Positions 54,069 through 61,728 of a DNA stretch of 64,000 nucleotides are shown one piece after another; the stretch's first letter is position 1; each line of letters begins with the position of its first letter. Source of the DNA: Burkholderia lata (GTDB lineage: Bacteria; Pseudomonadota; Gammaproteobacteria; Burkholderiales; Burkholderiaceae); contig NC_007511.1 of assembly GCF_000012945.1 (NCBI RefSeq), forward strand, positions 1,116,001-1,180,000, in the 5' to 3' direction. The translations under genes were made by a program, and so were the position numbers. The notes beneath the pieces were generated by a model. That model searched no databases, was not told where the DNA came from, and saw nothing but the letters and a program-made list of their open reading frames with translations.

Positions 54069-54317
54069 ATGGGTGCATACGATGGACGAAGCAGGGCCGA
54101 CCTGCAGGCGCAGCTAACCGCGCTGCTGAAGGCCTACGATCAGTTGGCCGCCGGCCAGTCGGTCGCGAGCGCCAGCTATTCGCAGAGCGATGGCTCGCGC
54201 TCGGTCACGTACCGACAAACCGATCTCGGTCTTCTCGACGGTCTGATCTCGAAACTTCAAGAGCAGCTAGGCATCGTGCGCCGAGCACGCAGGCAAATTC
54301 GATTCGTGTATCGCTAA
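54069..54317 (+). CDS. Head-tail joining protein, gpW-like
   Basis: An 82-aa protein (MGAYDGRSRADLQAQLTALLKAYDQLAAGQSVASASYSQSDGSRSVTYRQTDLGLLDGLISKLQEQLG) with two helices around a short beta hairpin, the gpW layout. The ATG at 54069 follows GGGAG. It lies between terminase and portal as in lambda, and its stop overlaps the portal-type start (TAATG). Confidence 0.8.
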   Translation: MGAYDGRSRADLQAQLTALLKAYDQLAAGQSVASASYSQSDGSRSVTYRQTDLGLLDGLISKLQEQLGIVRRARRQIRFVYR

Positions 54318-55420
54318 TGGACAATCCCGTACAAATTCTCGGCGTGGACGGCAAACCGCTGCCCCCGCGCCAGGGGCGTGCGTCGATGCTGTCCGGAGCG
54401 AGCCAGACTCCCTACGACGCTGCGAACCTATACGGCGCGCACGTTGAAGACTGGAATCCGTACCTGTGGTCTCCCGATGGGGAGATCAACATGTACCACG
54501 ACCGGATCACGGCCCGTGCGCGCGATCTGGTCAGAAATGACGGGTGGGCGACGGCCGCAGTGATGCGGACGCTCGACAACGTCATCGGCCCGGATTTCCG
54601 GCCGATCTCGAAGCCGGACCATGTCGCGCTGCGCGCGCTGACCGGAAACAAGGCGTTCGACCACGTCTGGGCCGATGAATTCGGCCAGCAGGTCGAGGCG
54701 AATTACCGTGCATGGGCGCACGATCCCGGCTTCTACTGCGACGCCGAACGGATGCTGCCTATGCCCGGGCTGTTCCAGGTCGCTTTCCGACACAAGATCG
54801 TCGACGGCGACGGCCTTGGCCAGATGCATTACCTGCCTCAACGGGTCAGTGTCGGACGTGCGCGCTACGCGACCGCACACCAGGTGATCGACCCGGATCT
54901 CGAGGCGCAATATCGGCTGCCGCGTGGTCTTCTCGATAGCGTATGGACAGTCGAATCTGGGCGTGGCGCGAACATGCTTTCGCCGAAGGGCGCGATGGGG
55001 CATTTCCAGTTCATGCCGGCAACCGCGAAGCAATATGGCCTGACGGATCCGAACGATCTGCAGCAGTCGGCGACGGCCGCGGCCCGGATGTATAGCGATT
55101 TACTGAAAGCGAACGGCGGTGATCTTGAGCGCGCGCTGGCCGGGTACAACTGGGGGCAGGGGAACCTGAATCGCGCTGGGCTTGGCGCTGCGCCGAACGA
55201 GACTCGGAAATACATCGCTGCGGTCGAAGCGAATATGGCCGGATCCAGCCCGACGTCAGGCGGTGCGGTGCCATCAGGCGCCGCCGGCGCTGGTGCGCCG
55301 CAATCGATGCACGTCACGCTCGACATGAAGAACGTGCCGCAAGGGATGCGGGCCGAGGCGAAGACGGCCGACGGGAACTATTTGCCTACGCGAGTCGAAT
55401 ACCGGCTTGACGGAATTTAA
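54317..55420 (+). pseudogene. Chimera: portal protein N-terminus fused to lytic transglycosylase
   Basis: The 367-aa ORF has two unrelated halves. Residues 1 to about 194 are the N-terminus of a lambda gpB-type portal (HDRITARARDLVRNDGWATAAVMRTLDNVIGPDF; GLFQVAFRHKIVDGDGL). From LEAQYRLPRGLLDSVWTVESGRG on it is a soluble lytic transglycosylase domain with catalytic Glu near 213 and GAMGHFQFMPATAKQYG and AGYNWGQGN, as found in phage tape-measure or internal proteins. Most of the portal and every gene between were lost by an in-frame deletion near 54895. Confidence 0.8.
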
Positions 55421-55431
55421 GGAGAATTGCG

Positions 55432-55812
55432 GTGGCATCGACAACAACCGACGTCCTGGCCGTGGTCGGCAGCATCGGTGGGCTGGCGTCGGCGGTTAGC
55501 GATGCTGCGTCGCTCCTGACGGGCGATTGGTTTTCGACACTTCAAGAGGCCAGTTATGGCGGCGTGCCGTTCGGCGTCTTTGAGATTCGAAACTCGACCG
55601 GTCGGCAACAGGCGGTTCACACCTACCCGATCTTTTCCCGGATGCACAAACTCGGCGACGAGAAACGGGCGGTCGTGATCCTGCATCCGGACGACTGGGA
55701 GGAATGGCTGACGACGTCGAACGTCGAGGCAGCGCGAGCGATGCTGCAGCTCTATCCTGCTGACGAGATGATGGACGAGCCGATGATTGAGCGGACTAAA
55801 GATTTAGACTAG
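55432..55812 (+). pseudogene. Chimera: DNA circularisation protein N-terminus fused to SRAP C-terminus
   Basis: The 126-aa ORF starts with GTG after GGAGA. Residues 1-65 end in WFSTLQEASYGGVPFGVFEIRNSTGR, the N-terminus of Mu-type DNA circularisation/baseplate proteins. From about residue 66, FSRMHKLGDEKRAVVILHPDDWEEWL and ARAMLQLYPADEMM are the C-terminus of an SOS-response-associated peptidase (SRAP). The catalytic N-terminal Cys of SRAP is absent. A second in-frame deletion, near 55625, is the simplest explanation. Confidence 0.75.
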
Positions 55813-56372
55813 TTTTCTGTTTGTTCCTCGGTTTGTTCGCTTTCATTGTTGCGTTTGAGTAGGCTCTTATTCGCTATGTGCAGAGCTCGTCCCATGTACT
55901 CACCTTTGAGGACTCCTCCGATCGCAGTCGAGACTGAAATAACTGTTATGACTGCATAGACAATGAGTAGTCCTAATGTCGTCAGTTTGTCTGAATCGTG
56001 GAGCAGCCACGACAACTTGTCGGATGGCATTTTGTTCCATTCATCAAGATGGGGAGCAATAAAAAGTAGGTAGAGCACGACAAAAAAGACCGCGCAAAGC
56101 ACCGAGAGAGTTAGTGCTTGGGTCGCGAGTGACCGAACTCTGATTTCACGTTGAAAATAATCTTCGCGTAGTTCGCCGCTTGATCGGAGAGCATTGACGG
56201 TGGTATCAAATCGATCGCGAGCCGTTTTCGAGCGCGATGACCATGCAGACAGTCCTTTCGAAATGGCCTTCTCAATCCCTACTTTTGTGTAGTCGCTCAA
56301 TACTTTTAGAACTACGGCGCCGGCAACAGCGGTAAGCCACCACGTCGGAGTAGTCAGTTCACTAAGCGTCAT
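55809..56372 (-). CDS. Hypothetical membrane protein at the prophage right end
   Basis: A 187-aa protein (start MTLSELTTPTWW chosen) with a first helix (WLTAVAGAVVLKVLSDY), a cytoplasmic charged segment, and two more helices (ALTLSVLCAVFFVVLYLLFIA; LTTLGLLIVYAVITVISVSTAIGG), then a charged tail. The base composition is AT-richer than the structural genes. It overlaps the chimera end by four bases. A terminator separates it from the HEPN gene upstream, so it is probably an independent unit. Role unknown. Confidence 0.6.
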   Translation of the reverse strand: MTLSELTTPTWWLTAVAGAVVLKVLSDYTKVGIEKAISKGLSAWSSRSKTARDRFDTTVNALRSSGELREDYFQREIRVRSLATQALTLSVLCAVFFVVLYLLFIAPHLDEWNKMPSDKLSWLLHDSDKLTTLGLLIVYAVITVISVSTAIGGVLKGEYMGRALHIANKSLLKRNNESEQTEEQTEN

Positions 56373-56398
56373 GATGTTTGCTCGTTCGTCGCGCGCAC

Positions 56399-56423
56399 AA
56401 AAAAGCCCGCACGCAGCGGGCCC
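56399..56423 (-). terminator. Intrinsic terminator after the HEPN gene
   Basis: Read on the minus strand, GCCCGC-TGCGT-GCGGGC is followed by a run of six T residues. It begins about 20 bases after the HEPN stop and so closes the two-gene unit. Confidence 0.8.
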
Positions 56424-56442
56424 GTAGTGTAGTTGCATCGCT

Positions 56443-57009
56443 TCATTTGATAATTTTCAATGAACTCTGCCCCGATTTTTTTTGCAGAGTTGATGCTGGC
56501 GCGGCCGGCCGTGCCGGTGCATTCGAAGGTGCGGACGGCGTCGTGCCAGGGGCGATAATATTGCCTGAAGCCGACGTGCCGCCAAATTTCGGAAGTGGTG
56601 TGCCCACTGGTTGCCCAGCTATCAACGCAGGAATATTCTGCGCGGCTGTCAAATTGACGTTTGCCTCGACCTGATCAATTGACTGATCCGGATGGTAGTC
56701 CGCCTTGACTCGGGCAGAATGAAGGCTCTGAGCCATTACACCCAACTTGAAAGATAGTTTGCGTCTCGGATCGCTTGCGGGTACCGTCGGGTTTTTCAGG
56801 CCTGTGTACAGTTGATGGTGCATCCCAGGTTTGGCCCCCGCTATGTTGCCGCGGTAAGCCGCTGCCGTCAAAGAGTCCGCAAACGCTTTGAGGTCGTGAT
56901 AGATGGCGTAATAGGAGCGCGAACAGGTATTGCGCCAATCTGCCTCACACGTCCCCGTCGTAAATATTTTATGTGCCGCAGTCAGCAGGTCCGTTGTAGT
57001 GACGCTCAT
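56443..57009 (-). CDS. HEPN-domain protein, candidate RNase/toxin
   Basis: The 188-aa protein has an all-helical N-terminal two-thirds with NTCSRSYYAIYHDLKAFADSL, a typical HEPN helix, and ARVKADYH, matching the Rx4-6H catalytic motif of HEPN RNases. The last 55 residues are Pro/Ala/Ser-rich and probably disordered. HEPN proteins commonly work in toxin-antitoxin and abortive-infection systems. It follows the unknown gene at 57053 by 43 bases in the same direction, near attR, and ends in a terminator. Confidence 0.65.
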   Translation of the reverse strand: MSVTTTDLLTAAHKIFTTGTCEADWRNTCSRSYYAIYHDLKAFADSLTAAAYRGNIAGAKPGMHHQLYTGLKNPTVPASDPRRKLSFKLGVMAQSLHSARVKADYHPDQSIDQVEANVNLTAAQNIPALIAGQPVGTPLPKFGGTSASGNIIAPGTTPSAPSNAPARPAAPASTLQKKSGQSSLKIIK

Positions 57010-57052
57010 ATCGTAACCGTGAGGATTCTACGTTGTTGTGCATAGCACGCAA

Positions 57053-57802
57053 TCAATGCGTGATGTTTTGTCCTTCGAAAGATACGACAAAAGCCGAAGG
57101 CACGGGAACGTTCTCGTCAAAAAGGCGGTCGAGGAATTCGTTGTACAGCCAAGCTGCCTGATCGGGAGATATGGCAAATCGATAGCGAAGCTTGACACAA
57201 TCTGTTGAGTCAAACGCATCAAGTTGCACAGTTCCTGTATGGACCAGTCCATACTCGCGAACTACATGGCCGGCGACGTCCAAAACGCGAGCAACAGCTG
57301 CATCGTCAGTTCCTGCATTCTCAAGGATTCGTTCCGCCGTGCGAAGCATCTCGACGGGGACTCCATCCATGTTGGAGAGGTGCATCGTTTCCGCCTGAGT
57401 TAAAAATCGCCCAATTGCGCGAAAGGCTCCAAGCGCTATGCCACCGGGTAGGCACTTAGTGAAGGAACCAGTCGTTGGAGATCCTACAACTGAATATAGC
57501 TCTAAACCGCGTGATGCATATCCCAAGTTCGTCAGAGCCGCAAAGATCTCGAAGTCACGCCGGCTCGGCGCAAGACCCGAACCCGCTAGAACAGCAATTG
57601 CTCCGTCTAAGTCGCCACACATGACATGCAGGAATCCGCGGAGCTTGGCGGCATCGGTTGCCATTGCCTCGCTCAACTTGTCAATGCGGTCGCCGAGACT
57701 CAGAGCAAGCTCAGAGTCTTTGGGGATCAGATGACCGCGCTCAAAAGTAGCGGACATCTCTTTGCTCAAGTCGACAAACAGCGTTTGAGGCCGATAGATC
57801 AT
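57053..57802 (-). CDS. Unknown partner gene upstream of the HEPN gene
   Basis: A 249-aa protein (start MIYRPQTLFVDLSKEM chosen; the frame stays open to an ATG at 58012). The first half is helical with a TPR-like GDLDGAIAVLAGSGL; the second ends in LRYRFAISPDQAAWLYNEFLDRLFDENVPVPSAFVVSFEG. No family recognised. Position as first gene of a two-gene unit with HEPN suggests an antitoxin, sensor or substrate-binding partner. Confidence 0.6.
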   Translation of the reverse strand: MIYRPQTLFVDLSKEMSATFERGHLIPKDSELALSLGDRIDKLSEAMATDAAKLRGFLHVMCGDLDGAIAVLAGSGLAPSRRDFEIFAALTNLGYASRGLELYSVVGSPTTGSFTKCLPGGIALGAFRAIGRFLTQAETMHLSNMDGVPVEMLRTAERILENAGTDDAAVARVLDVAGHVVREYGLVHTGTVQLDAFDSTDCVKLRYRFAISPDQAAWLYNEFLDRLFDENVPVPSAFVVSFEGQNITH

Positions 57803-58144
57803 AGTGATAGCTTGTACACCGCCGTGACCGCCTCGTCGAGGTTGAGGTGCGTCTTTCGTAGTATTGTTTACGGATGTGCTGCGCGAATACTTGAATCGAT
57901 CGCGCTGTTGATGCAGCAAAGCTGAATCAGGGTTTGCGTCATTAGGCGAAGTCCCCGTCACTTCAGGTTCATGAACTCCGTACCTACATCTGTCGGATGA
58001 TAGACGTATCACCGGACGCTGACGGAAACGAACTCAACTTTGATGCGATGCCAAATAGTAGCAGATGTTTGTCCGTGAGGTTGGGAAGTTGGGCGTAGGT
58101 TTTGGCGTGGGTTTGTGATTTGCTGAGCTACAGCAATGAGACTA
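57803..58144. other. Region between the HEPN-pair and attR
   Basis: About 340 bases holding the presumed promoter of the minus-strand pair. The frame of the 57053 gene is open back to 58012 but the extra 70 residues look less protein-like. AT-rich around 58060-58140. No other gene seen. Confidence 0.4.
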
Positions 58145-58167
58145 GCATTACTTCGAAGAAAACGAGT
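58145..58167. repeat. attR, prophage attachment core (right)
   Basis: Exact copy of the 23 bases at 39339-39361. It is followed by AATCGCC, so the original host ribA ended in TAA. Confidence 0.93.
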
Positions 58168-58175
58168 AATCGCCG

Positions 58176-58197
58176 CGGGCGCGCCAGCGCCCGTTTC
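58176..58197 (+). terminator. Displaced host terminator of ribA
   Basis: CGGGCGC-GCCA-GCGCCCG followed by TTTCT, nine bases after attR. Before integration this would have directly followed the ribA stop codon. Confidence 0.75.
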
Positions 58198-58319
58198 TCA
58201 TCACCCGTTCCCAGGATCGTCGCCGGCAAAGGCGACGATTTCCATTTCCCCGCTATCCGTTCCGCTTTCGGGTTTGCGACGGCGCTCGCGTGACGTTGCC
58301 TGAACGATCCGTCTCCCCC

Positions 58320-58886
58320 ATGTCCACACCGTCGAAGATCGAAACCGAACGTCTGACGCTGCGCCGCTGGCGGCCGGCGGATGCGAACGCGCTGTCGGCG
58401 ATGCATGCGGATCCGGACGTGACTGCGTGGCTCGCGCGCGGCCCAATGTCCGTTGACGAGGCGAGCGACGTCATCGCGCGCTTCGACGCGCATTTCGATG
58501 CACACGGTTTCGGTCCGTGGGCGGTCGAGCGCCGCGCCGATGCGACGTTGATCGGAGTGTGCGGCCTGTCGCACGAAGTGCGTGCAACGCATCCGATGGC
58601 GCCGTGCGTCGAGATCATGTGGCGTCTGGCGCGCCACGCATGGGGGCACGGCTACGCTGCCGAAGCAGCCGCTGCCGCACTGGGCGACGGGTTCGACCGG
58701 ATCGGACTCGGCGAGATCTTCGCGTGGACGGCCGACACCAACCTGCGATCACAACGCGTGATGCAGCGGCTCGGCATGCAGCGTCAACCCGCGCGCGATT
58801 TCGACCATCCAGCGTTGCCGGAAGGGCACGCGCTGCGTCGGCACGTCGTGTATGCCGCCCGCGCCGCCGGTCTGGCCGGCGCGTAA
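58320..58886 (+). CDS. GNAT family N-acetyltransferase (RimJ/RimL-like)
   Basis: The 188-aa protein starts IETERLTLRRWRPADANALSAM, the RimJ/RimL opening, with WAVERRADATLIGVCGLS and the acetyl-CoA loop HAWGHGYAAEAAAAAL, then NLRSQRVMQRLGM. Likely acetylates an amino group on a protein N-terminus or small molecule. The start at 58320 precedes the conserved region; an earlier GTG at 58290 is possible. Confidence 0.88.
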   Translation: MSTPSKIETERLTLRRWRPADANALSAMHADPDVTAWLARGPMSVDEASDVIARFDAHFDAHGFGPWAVERRADATLIGVCGLSHEVRATHPMAPCVEIMWRLARHAWGHGYAAEAAAAALGDGFDRIGLGEIFAWTADTNLRSQRVMQRLGMQRQPARDFDHPALPEGHALRRHVVYAARAAGLAGA

Positions 58887-58907
58887 CGGCTCACGCGCGT
58901 TCGCCTG

Positions 58908-59375
58908 TCAGCGCCACGTGCCGTTCTGCAGCACGATCCGGTAGCCGTCGGCATCCTCGAAAGTCTGGCCGGATATTTCCCAGAACGGATTGAACGACGT
59001 CACCGGCATGAAGCCATGCTCCGTGGCGCGCGCGCAGGCGGCTTCCCATTCCGGCCGATCAGGCAGGTAGAACACGATCAGGTCTTCGGGCGTCGGCGAC
59101 GGCGCGATCGGATGGTCGGGGCAGTGCGTGAATTCGAAGTGATAGTCGAGGCCGTCGCGCCCGAGCATCACGCCGGAAAAGCCGTCGTGATCTTCAAAGC
59201 GCGCAAGAACGGACAGGTCGAGGGCGTCGCGATACATGCGCTCGGTGCGGGCGAGGTTGCTGACCGGGCGGGCAATGCGCAGATGGGCGTGCAAGATGGC
59301 CTCGGGGGCGAGTGGCGGGCCGGTCAATGATAAGCCGGCCGATGCGCGTTGCGTGAGGCAAGCGGATGACATCAT
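58908..59375 (-). CDS. VOC family protein
   Basis: A protein of up to 155 aa with HAHLRIARPVSNLARTERMYRDALDL and FTHCPDHPIAPSPTPEDLIVFYL, then SFNPFWEISGQTFEDADGYRIVLQNGTWR, a glyoxalase/bleomycin-resistance fold with paired VOC modules. Conserved sequence begins around HAHLRIARPV, so a TTG nearer that point may be the real start. It converges with the GNAT gene and ends 22 bases after it. Confidence 0.8.
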   Translation of the reverse strand: MMSSACLTQRASAGLSLTGPPLAPEAILHAHLRIARPVSNLARTERMYRDALDLSVLARFEDHDGFSGVMLGRDGLDYHFEFTHCPDHPIAPSPTPEDLIVFYLPDRPEWEAACARATEHGFMPVTSFNPFWEISGQTFEDADGYRIVLQNGTWR

Positions 59376-59441
59376 CGCGCGTCGCGTCCGGCGAGGGAGT
59401 TGGGGAGGGGGTGATATGGCCCCGAAAAAGTGTGCAGGCAA

Positions 59442-59468
59442 GAAAAAGCCCGCTGCATTGAGCGGGCT
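59442..59468 (-). terminator. Intrinsic terminator after the cepI operon
   Basis: On the minus strand AGCCCGCT-loop-AGCGGGCT is followed by TTTTTC. It lies about 105 bases after the stop of the gene at 59573, ending the cepI-linked unit. Confidence 0.75.
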
Positions 59469-59572
59469 GAATCCATGTTTGGAGACATGGAGGAGACAGA
59501 CGTAAATTTAAGGGAAAACCCGAGGCATGGCAAGCCCTAGTTGTATCGATACAACTTTCTGTTGCGTCGCAC

Positions 59573-60337
59573 TCACATGCTGCCAGCCCGGGCGTGCGCC
59601 GCAAACGCGCTGAAACGCTCCTGCGCGACCGGTAACGCGTACTTGTCGCGCATCTCCGTCTCGATCCATGCACAGGCCTCGCGCGCGCAGTCAGTCAGCG
59701 CGTGCCGCGTCGCGTGCCCGTCGATGTCGTAGACGAAGCGCACGCCGACCTCGTCGTCGGCCACCTGTCGCTCGAGCTGGTTGAGCTGCAGTTGCGACCC
59801 ATGTTGCTGCGACAGCGCACGCAACTCGTCGAAGTGATATTCGAGCCAATCGGCAAAGAACAGTGCGTCGCTGTGGCAGGGCAGCCGGAAGGCCGCGCTG
59901 CGTGACGGGCGCAGCCCGGCTTCGCCGGCCGACGCGTGCGGTTCACCGTCGGATGCGATGGATGTGTCGACGGGCGCGAGCGGTTGCCGAATCCGGCGGT
60001 AGGGCTCGCGATCGCGCAGCGCATGCCACAGCAGTTCGTCGCCAGCGGCGCCGGACGGCTGCATCGTCAGGTCATACCGGCCTTCGCCGGCCGGAGCGAT
60101 GTCGCGGATCACGAGGCGCAGCGAGCAGAGCGGCTCGTCCGCAACCAGCAGCGTCGCCGCGCGTGGCAGCCCGCAGACGAGCGGCGCGGCGCCGCCGGCG
60201 CGGAACACGAGGCCGCGACGGTCGAGCCGCACGAGCGGCAGCGGCCGGGGAAACGACGGGTAGGCGACCGCGATGCGGGCGCCGTTGGCGCTCGTCAACC
60301 CGGGCATCATCGCGCGAAAGACCTGAGACTGGTCCAC
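59573..60337 (-). CDS. Conserved cepI-linked hypothetical protein
   Basis: The 254-aa protein (MDQSQVFRAMMPGLTSANGARIAV...) lies 51 bases after cepI in the same direction, the place of the B. cenocepacia gene known to be co-regulated with cepI. No catalytic motif was recognised; FADWLEYHFDELRALSQQHGSQLQLNQLERQVADDEVGVRFVYDIDGHATRH is a helical part. Conservation next to cepI in the complex suggests a quorum-sensing accessory role; that is inference. Confidence 0.8.
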   Translation of the reverse strand: MDQSQVFRAMMPGLTSANGARIAVAYPSFPRPLPLVRLDRRGLVFRAGGAAPLVCGLPRAATLLVADEPLCSLRLVIRDIAPAGEGRYDLTMQPSGAAGDELLWHALRDREPYRRIRQPLAPVDTSIASDGEPHASAGEAGLRPSRSAAFRLPCHSDALFFADWLEYHFDELRALSQQHGSQLQLNQLERQVADDEVGVRFVYDIDGHATRHALTDCAREACAWIETEMRDKYALPVAQERFSAFAAHARAGSM

Positions 60338-60388
60338 GTTGATTCTCCTTCGTTACGATGCCGCCCTGACAGAAACGCGCGTTCCGGT

Positions 60389-60997
60389 TCAAGCGGCGAT
60401 GGCTTGCCGGGCGGCCTGCCCCGGCTCGATTCCTAGTGCGGCAAACGTTTGCGGATCGATGTCGATCCAACACGCGACCACCAGACGTCCGTCCACCTGC
60501 TTCGGCGGGCCTGCGCGGTGCGCGTGTATGCCGATCCGGCGGAACAGCCGTTCCATGCTCGCGAACGTCACGCCGATCAACTGCCGCGCGCCAAGCTGCG
60601 CCGCGCATTCGACAACGGCCGCGAGCATCGGACGCACGGCCCATTCGGCGTTGCCCGGCCCGCCTTCGTCATCGGTTGCCGCGAACCGGGACAACTCCCA
60701 GACGGCGGCCGATTGCGGCAGCGGCATGTCTTCGGCGATCAGGTCGGCGAACAGCGACTTCAGCAGGTACGGGCGTGTCGTCGGCAGCAGGCGCGCACAT
60801 CCGCACATGTCGCCGTCGGCGTTTCGCGCGAACACGTACACGGTATCGTCGCGATCGAACTGGTCGCGCTCGAAGCTTTCGTTCGCCGACGGGAGCGCCC
60901 AACCAAGCTGCTCGACGAACACACGGCGCCGATAGCGCCCGAGATCCGCTGCAAGTTCGTGTGGCAACCGCCCTTCTTCGTGAACGAAGGTCCGCAT
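60389..60997 (-). CDS. cepI: N-acyl-homoserine-lactone synthase CepI
   Basis: The 202-aa LuxI-type enzyme makes N-octanoyl-homoserine lactone from acyl-ACP and S-adenosylmethionine. RYRRRVFVEQLGW, FERDQFDRDDTVYVFA, GCARLLPTTRPYLL and WELSRFA are the conserved LuxI positions (catalytic Arg, Asp and Glu present), and the whole sequence matches CepI as I know it. GAGGA precedes the ATG. A cep box lies 58 bases upstream, so CepR with AHL activates it in a positive loop. Confidence 0.97.
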   Translation of the reverse strand: MRTFVHEEGRLPHELAADLGRYRRRVFVEQLGWALPSANESFERDQFDRDDTVYVFARNADGDMCGCARLLPTTRPYLLKSLFADLIAEDMPLPQSAAVWELSRFAATDDEGGPGNAEWAVRPMLAAVVECAAQLGARQLIGVTFASMERLFRRIGIHAHRAGPPKQVDGRLVVACWIDIDPQTFAALGIEPGQAARQAIAA

Positions 60998-61054
60998 GGT
61001 GTCCTCGGATCTGTGCTTTTGTATGCGTGCATTACATCGCGCAGCACGAGGGGG

Positions 61055-61076
61055 CTGTAACTGGTAACTCTTACAG
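61055..61076. promoter_or_regulatory. cep box (CepR binding site) upstream of cepI
   Basis: Inverted repeat CTGTAA-N10-TTACAG; on the minus strand, with the adjacent base included, it begins CCTGTAAGAG and matches the established cepI lux-box-type element. Confidence 0.92.
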
Positions 61077-61211
61077 GGTGACGCCGGAAAGACGTCGTTT
61101 AGGACGTGGTAACGGTTTCTTGATCAACGGGATTGAAAACCGTGGCGCTTTTGCTTATAAAGAGCGCCAGCATCGCGTAAATTGTCAGAGGAATAGGTGT
61201 GCAGCCAGTTG

Positions 61212-61655
61212 TCACTGGAGCGTCGGACCGGCATGATAGGCGTCGTTGTGGCCGAGCAGGGCTGACGCGACAGCGGCGGGCCAGTCGATGCACGCGAGCC
61301 GTGCGGCGAGCGCGGCGGCTGTGTGGAACATGCCGATGTCGGCGCCGGTGGCGTCGATGGCCATCACGTTGCTGCGGACGTCGCCGCCCGCGATCACGAA
61401 CGTGCCCGTCGCGCGGTCGAGATACCAGTCCCAGCCGATCGTCACGTAAGCGACGCCGGCACTGGCCGGGCGATGCCATTCGGTATAGCCGGCGAGGCGA
61501 GCGTCGATTGCGCTGTCGCGCAATTCCTCGCGCAGCGATGTGTCGAGGCCGCTTGCGACATGGTCGAGCGCAAGCACGGCCAGTGCGCCTTCTGACAGGC
61601 GTACGTAGCCGTCCGGGGACGGGCCGGGGACCGGGTGCAGCAAAGGTGAAGTCAT
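61212..61655 (-). CDS. rsaM: Quorum-sensing regulator RsaM
   Basis: A 147-aa protein in the conserved place between cepI and cepR, with GYTEWHRPASAGVAYVTIGWDWYLDRATGTFVIAGGDVRSNVMAIDATGADIG, the RsaM signature. RsaM proteins dampen AHL levels, probably by affecting transcript or protein stability; the mechanism is not settled. It is divergent from cepR, with 73 bases shared. The ribosome site is weak. Confidence 0.92.
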   Translation of the reverse strand: MTSPLLHPVPGPSPDGYVRLSEGALAVLALDHVASGLDTSLREELRDSAIDARLAGYTEWHRPASAGVAYVTIGWDWYLDRATGTFVIAGGDVRSNVMAIDATGADIGMFHTAAALAARLACIDWPAAVASALLGHNDAYHAGPTLQ

Positions 61656-61728
61656 GCGCGGAATGTATCAGCCTCGAACGGGTGCTGGAACCTGACAAGT
61701 ATGACAGCGTGACGTTGTCGGAGAATGA

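Larger units (their letters stand above)
39339..58167. mobile_element. Defective lambdoid-type prophage in the 3' end of ribA
   Basis: An 18.8-kb element bounded by the 23-bp direct repeat. It is less GC-rich than the flanks and is made of an integrase, an AlpA-like regulator, numerous small early genes, a C4/Icd-like region, a coupled early operon, terminase genes, a gpW-like protein and two chimeric ORFs. No capsid, protease, major tail, holin, endolysin or CI-like repressor gene is visible. The chimeras show that morphogenesis genes were lost by deletion after integration. Cargo genes (HNH-like, HEPN pair, membrane proteins) remain. Confidence 0.93.

Noticed and set aside
58145..58167. The repeat at attR as part of a second ribA copy
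   Set aside because: Only the last 23 bases are repeated, followed by the host terminator; this is an integration duplicate and not a gene copy.
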